Source of the DNA: an uncultured Collinsella sp. | GTDB lineage: Bacteria > Actinomycetota > Coriobacteriia > Coriobacteriales > Coriobacteriaceae | Direction of reading: 5' to 3' | DNA: 26,423 nucleotides | NCBI GenBank assembly: GCA_900555225.1 | Contig: USKL01000001.1 | Location: forward strand, 1 to 26,423 | Shown: one piece after another, positions 23,562 through 26,423 of the stretch | Layout: each line of letters begins with the position of its first letter | Position numbering within the stretch: the stretch's first letter is position 1 | Notes under the pieces: model-generated | Seen by the model: only the letters and a program-made list of their open reading frames with translations | What the model was told of the DNA's origin: nothing | The model's database searches: none | Translations under genes and position numbers: made by a program

Positions 23562-24099
23562 CGGAAACCTCCACGGTCTGGACGGTAGTCTTGGACGGCA
23601 AAAAACGGACGCGCGTGGTCGTACCCGGCGTGCCGAGCATGGTGTCGCAAGCTTCTTCGATGCGCTGCTGCATCGCGGTAGCCAGAGATGCCACGTCCTT
23701 ATCGTCAAGCGCGATAGCCTCGACCTTAAAACGGACGTGCGAATCGTCGGAACCTTGGACGCGGGCCTCGACATGCTCGATCATCACGCGATCGTCGCGC
23801 TCTGCAGCAGCCCTGGCGCACGAAGAAAGCGCCGCGAGCGTGACCTCGATATTGCGCTCCCCCGCCGGATGCACGCAGGACGGCTCGCGACGAGCAAACA
23901 TCAGGCGGAAGAAGCTTACCAGCACGCCAATCGCCACAACTCCGCCGCATGCCGTCACGACAATGCGCGGCATGGGGTCGCGCATCAGCAGCATAAAGCG
24001 ATACGTATACGGCCCCCAAAACTGGCAGACAAGCGTACCCAGCGCCACGATGGTAGCGGCAAGGTACACGATCGCTAGGGCTCGTTTGAGTACGCGCAC
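23554..24099 (-). CDS. amaP: Alkaline shock response membrane anchor protein AmaP
   Basis: A 181-aa protein with two N-terminal membrane helices (about 7-29 and 47-66) and a soluble domain (about 80-181) related to the Asp23 fold. In Staphylococcus AmaP anchors Asp23 to the membrane. The start is GTG 24099 with GGGAG 6 nt upstream. It is the first gene of a three-gene operon, overlapping the DUF2273 gene. A TATAAT box lies at 24155-24150, about 50 nt upstream and touching the tail of the yebC terminator; no good -35 box is seen. Sequence divergence from the staphylococcal protein is large, so the name rests on topology and operon order. Confidence 0.8.
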   Translation of the reverse strand: MRVLKRALAIVYLAATIVALGTLVCQFWGPYTYRFMLLMRDPMPRIVVTACGGVVAIGVLVSFFRLMFARREPSCVHPAGERNIEVTLAALSSCARAAAERDDRVMIEHVEARVQGSDDSHVRFKVEAIALDDKDVASLATAMQQRIEEACDTMLGTPGTTTRVRFLPSKTTVQTVEVSGE

Positions 24100-24149
24100 G
24101 CAGCGCTCCCTTCAAATCTCGGCTCTCGAAATGCAAAACGGTTCGCATC

Positions 24150-24155
24150 ATTATA
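24150..24155 (-). promoter_or_regulatory. -10 box (TATAAT) of the amaP operon
   Basis: A perfect TATAAT on the minus strand lies 51 nt before the amaP start. It directly follows the T-run of the yebC terminator, so termination of one unit and start of the next are packed together. The -35 region overlaps the terminator stem and has no consensus match. Confidence 0.45.
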
Positions 24156-24196
24156 AAAGAGCCGGGTCCGGTGCTCTACGCACGCGGATCCGGCTC
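24155..24196 (-). terminator. Terminator of yebC
   Basis: Arms GAGCCGGGTCCG (24159-24170) and CGGATCCGGCTC (24185-24196) pair over 12 positions with one mismatch in minus-strand RNA, followed by TTTTAT. It lies 70 nt after the yebC stop. A smaller GCACGG/CCGTGC hairpin (24243-24260) stands directly after the stop. Confidence 0.65.
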
Positions 24197-24265
24197 ATCT
24201 ATTCCACGAGGCTTGCATGCTCGCTTCATTATGCCCAGATATGCACGGCTTAACCCGTGCGGGCG

Positions 24266-25072
24266 CTACTCCTCCTCGAGGGCAGCGATGACCTCGTCGG
24301 TCATGTCCATGGTGCTGTAAACATCCTGGACGTCGTCGAGCTCCTCAAGACGGTCGATGAGGCGCTGAACCTTCTTGGCATCGGCGCCAGAAACCTCGGT
24401 CGGGGTGGTCGGGACCATGGTGGTCTCGGAGCCCTTGACCTGGACGCCCTGCTCCTCGAGCGCCTTGGAGACAGCCATGACCTCGTTGGCAGTAGTCCAG
24501 ACGATCCACTCCTCGCCGGCATCCTCGTAGTCCTCGCCACCGGCCTCGGCGATGGCCATCATGAACTCATCCTCGTCACCGGCAGCACCGTTGGCGATCA
24601 TGGTCTCCTTCTTGGCGTTCTCGTCCAGGATCTCCTTGGCGACGACGATCTGGCCCTTGCGCTCAAACTGGAAGGCGACGGAGCCGGAGGTGCCCAGGTT
24701 GCCACCAGCGTGGGAGAAGGCGGAACGGACATCAGCGGCGGTACGGTTGCGGTTGTCGGTCAAGCAGTCGACGTAGACGGCGACACCGGCGGGACCGTAG
24801 CCCTCGTACACGATGTTCTCGTAGACGGCGGCATCGGCACCCGAACCAAAAGCCTTGTCGATAGCGGACTTGATCTTGTCCTTAGGCATGGACTGAGCCT
24901 TGGCCTTGGCAACGGCAGCGGCGAGGCTGGCGTTGTTCTCGGGCAGCGGGTCACCGCCGAGACGGGCAGCAACGGTGATGTTGCGGCTGAGCTTGGAGAA
25001 GAGGGCGGAACGCTTGGCGTCCTGCGCGCCCTTACGATGCTTGGTTGTGGCCCACTTAGAGTGTCCGGACAT
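24266..25072 (-). CDS. yebC: YebC/TACO1 family protein
   Basis: A 268-aa member of the YebC/TACO1 family. These proteins have been described as transcriptional regulators, and more recently as ribosome-associated factors that help translate proline-rich stretches. The family opening MSGHSKWATTKHRKGAQDAKR is present, then NPENNASL-like PLPENNASLA, the YEGYGPAGVAVYV block, DNRNRTAADVRSAF and HAGGNLG. AGGAG lies 7 nt before ATG 25072. It is some 20 residues longer than the common 246 aa, mainly by an acidic insertion around residues 155-190. No ruvC is next to it in this window, unlike the order in many genomes. A TATCAT/TATATT-rich stretch at about 25110-25145 probably holds its promoter. Confidence 0.95.
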   Translation of the reverse strand: MSGHSKWATTKHRKGAQDAKRSALFSKLSRNITVAARLGGDPLPENNASLAAAVAKAKAQSMPKDKIKSAIDKAFGSGADAAVYENIVYEGYGPAGVAVYVDCLTDNRNRTAADVRSAFSHAGGNLGTSGSVAFQFERKGQIVVAKEILDENAKKETMIANGAAGDEDEFMMAIAEAGGEDYEDAGEEWIVWTTANEVMAVSKALEEQGVQVKGSETTMVPTTPTEVSGADAKKVQRLIDRLEELDDVQDVYSTMDMTDEVIAALEEE

Positions 25073-25201
25073 ACGTGTCTCCTATCGGTTTCGACCTAAA
25101 GCCCAGCGCAGATGCTCGGGCAATATAAACAAACGTCGTTATGATATACCTACTGGCCTGCGAGATAAACCCCAAAATGAAGGCGTCGTGATGATGTCCC
25201 C

Positions 25202-25237
25202 TTTGGTGCAAAGAAACCTGGCCCTCAATGCACCAAA
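25202..25237 (-). repeat. Hairpin directly abutting the stop codon of the last gene
   Basis: TTTGGTGCA (25202-25210) and TGCACCAAA (25229-25237) are exact 9-bp arms around an 18-nt loop. On the minus strand the hairpin begins right after the TAA. There is no T-run, so it may protect the 3' end or weakly terminate. Confidence 0.5.
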
Positions 25238-26423
25238 TTAGAACCAGAAGAAGTCGCTGCGGGTGACGGTGGCGCCGATGGCGAAGGGCATGCAGGCGAT
25301 GACCGGATACAGGTAGCGCATGTAAGTCGAGCCGTTGCACGGGCCAATCAGGCACACAGCGAGCACGCCCAACAGCGGCACCCAGATCGCCAGCGCACGC
25401 CATGAATGACGACGCAGCAAGTAGACCACCACGGCGATCATGATCCACACATAGGTGGCCGAGCTCATGGTGAGCGAGATAAAGGGAACACGCTGCACCG
25501 CCACACGGTACAAATTGATCAGGTGGTCGCACCAGCGCACCACGTTGCTGTCAACCGGATGGAAGTCGAAGTACTTGAGGTTGTCGGGACGCGCCATGAT
25601 CTCGGCACTACGCGCCGTGCTGTAGACCCAGGCATCGCGCGCGCTCGGATAAAAATAACCGTAGTAGTTATTGATGAGCGCCGAGATATAGCACTCGGGA
25701 TCCTTTTTGAACATCTGGGCCCACACCTCAAAATAGGCCTTGATGTCCTCCTGCGAGGCGTACTCGTTAAAGCAGTTCTTGACGGCATCGGACTTGTCGG
25801 GGTTGTAGCGGCGGCCCAGGTTCTCGTACTTGAGTACGCAATCGATCACGGCACGTTCTTCGTCGGTCACCAAACCGTCGCAAGGAGCCTCCACGATGGT
25901 GCCATCCTCCTTAACCGTAGGGTTGACGCCCGAGTTGAGGCCGTCGTGCTTTTGGACGAAACGAGCCGTCTGCTGGAACGGAATCGAAAGGATTTCGCGC
26001 TTGGAGCCGGGCGTAATGTCGTGCGCCGGCATAAAGACCTTGGTGAAGTACATATTAGAGGCAAGGCAGAGCGCGAGCACCGCGAGAACGCCAACCCAGC
26101 GGAAACGCGGGATGGCGCCCGAAGGCGCAGCGCCAGTCTGCTTGGCTGCACGACGAGCCACATGCACGTCCCATACGCAAAACGCCGCCGCGATTACGCA
26201 TGCCGCCAGGGGAAACACCAGGCCGCCGTTGCGCAGAAATGTGGAACCCATGGCGCCCAGAGCGAGCAGCAGCCAGTCGTGGCACGCAAAGAGCACGGGG
26301 GCTTTCTCGCCCGCTCGCTCGGCATTGGCATCACGACGGGGCAAGCCACATGCCACGAGCTTCACGGTCTGCACCAGCAGCACCAAAAACGCGTCGGCAA
26401 AGAGCACGTCTTTGGTGAGCAAC
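25238..26423 (-). CDS. Large polytopic membrane protein, DUF6020-like (5' end cut by window edge)
   Basis: The visible C-terminal 394 residues have about four hydrophobic helices (about 12-28, 50-63, 66-86, 108-125), a long soluble loop of about 190 residues (126-317), and three more helices (318-335, 343-361, 365-385). The loop, lying between membrane blocks, contains conserved-looking YYGYFYPSARDAW and DFHPVD stretches. The layout is like membrane glycosyltransferases of the GT-C type and the DUF6020 proteins common in Coriobacteriia; I recognise no catalytic motif in the visible part. The frame is still open at the window's end, so the start codon lies beyond it; the TTG at 26422 is probably an internal leucine. 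It sits upstream of yebC with 165 nt between. Function not established. Confidence 0.7.
   Translation of the reverse strand, partial: LLTKDVLFADAFLVLLVQTVKLVACGLPRRDANAERAGEKAPVLFACHDWLLLALGAMGSTFLRNGGLVFPLAACVIAAAFCVWDVHVARRAAKQTGAAPSGAIPRFRWVGVLAVLALCLASNMYFTKVFMPAHDITPGSKREILSIPFQQTARFVQKHDGLNSGVNPTVKEDGTIVEAPCDGLVTDEERAVIDCVLKYENLGRRYNPDKSDAVKNCFNEYASQEDIKAYFEVWAQMFKKDPECYISALINNYYGYFYPSARDAWVYSTARSAEIMARPDNLKYFDFHPVDSNVVRWCDHLINLYRVAVQRVPFISLTMSSATYVWIMIAVVVYLLRRHSWRALAIWVPLLGVLAVCLIGPCNGSTYMRYLYPVIACMPFAIGATVTRSDFFWF

Noticed and set aside
22624..24099. A novel three-gene system
   Set aside because: The order and families match the known AmaP-DUF2273-Asp23 envelope-stress cluster of Gram-positive bacteria.

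Overview
The window reads as chromosomal DNA of a gut actinomycete of the class Coriobacteriia, most likely Collinsella or a close relative. This rests on family content and style: a single groES-groEL pair, an AmaP/DUF2273/Asp23 envelope-stress cluster, a YitT protein, zinc-ribbon membrane proteins, a pyruvate formate-lyase activase (anaerobic fermentation), and fairly G+C-rich codon use. The genus is an inference; no rRNA gene is present. Nearly all genes lie on the minus strand. Only the M20 peptidase and the transposase are on the plus strand.

Layout. 1-4571: housekeeping genes on minus (engB GTPase, cut by the left edge; MTA/SAH nucleosidase; a membrane-anchored class A beta-lactamase-like protein; pflA; a DegV protein), several with clear hairpin terminators. 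4722-10501: a sugar locus transcribed GH32-like hydrolase -> PTS EIIBC -> canonical GH32 hydrolase, preceded by its LacI-type regulator. Two adjacent 17-bp direct-repeat operators overlap the operon promoter, a third inverted copy lies about 50 bp upstream, and another copy lies just upstream of lacI. A strong hairpin separates the PTS gene from the last hydrolase. The locus probably imports and splits sucrose or a related fructoside.

10600-12281: an IS110-family insertion sequence between lacI and groEL. It is visibly richer in G+C than its surroundings. Its transposase carries an extra XRE-like helix-turn-helix at the C terminus, and the long non-coding stretch before the gene is the expected place for a bridge RNA. 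12358-14385: groES-groEL. 14386-15304: about 0.9 kb without a credible gene, holding a roughly 210-bp near-palindrome and a second, separate inverted-repeat pair.

15305-18574: a divergent pair, a YtcJ-like amidohydrolase and an M20 amidase with an unusual charged tail. 18681-21243: three small membrane proteins (DUF2752, zinc-ribbon DUF4234-like, zinc-ribbon DUF4013-like). 21393-22415: YitT family. 22624-24099: AmaP-DUF2273-Asp23 operon. 24266-26423: yebC and a large membrane protein running off the right edge.

The best candidates for something new are the transposase-HTH fusion with its possible bridge RNA, and the palindromic element upstream of groES. No CRISPR array, tRNA or rRNA was seen.
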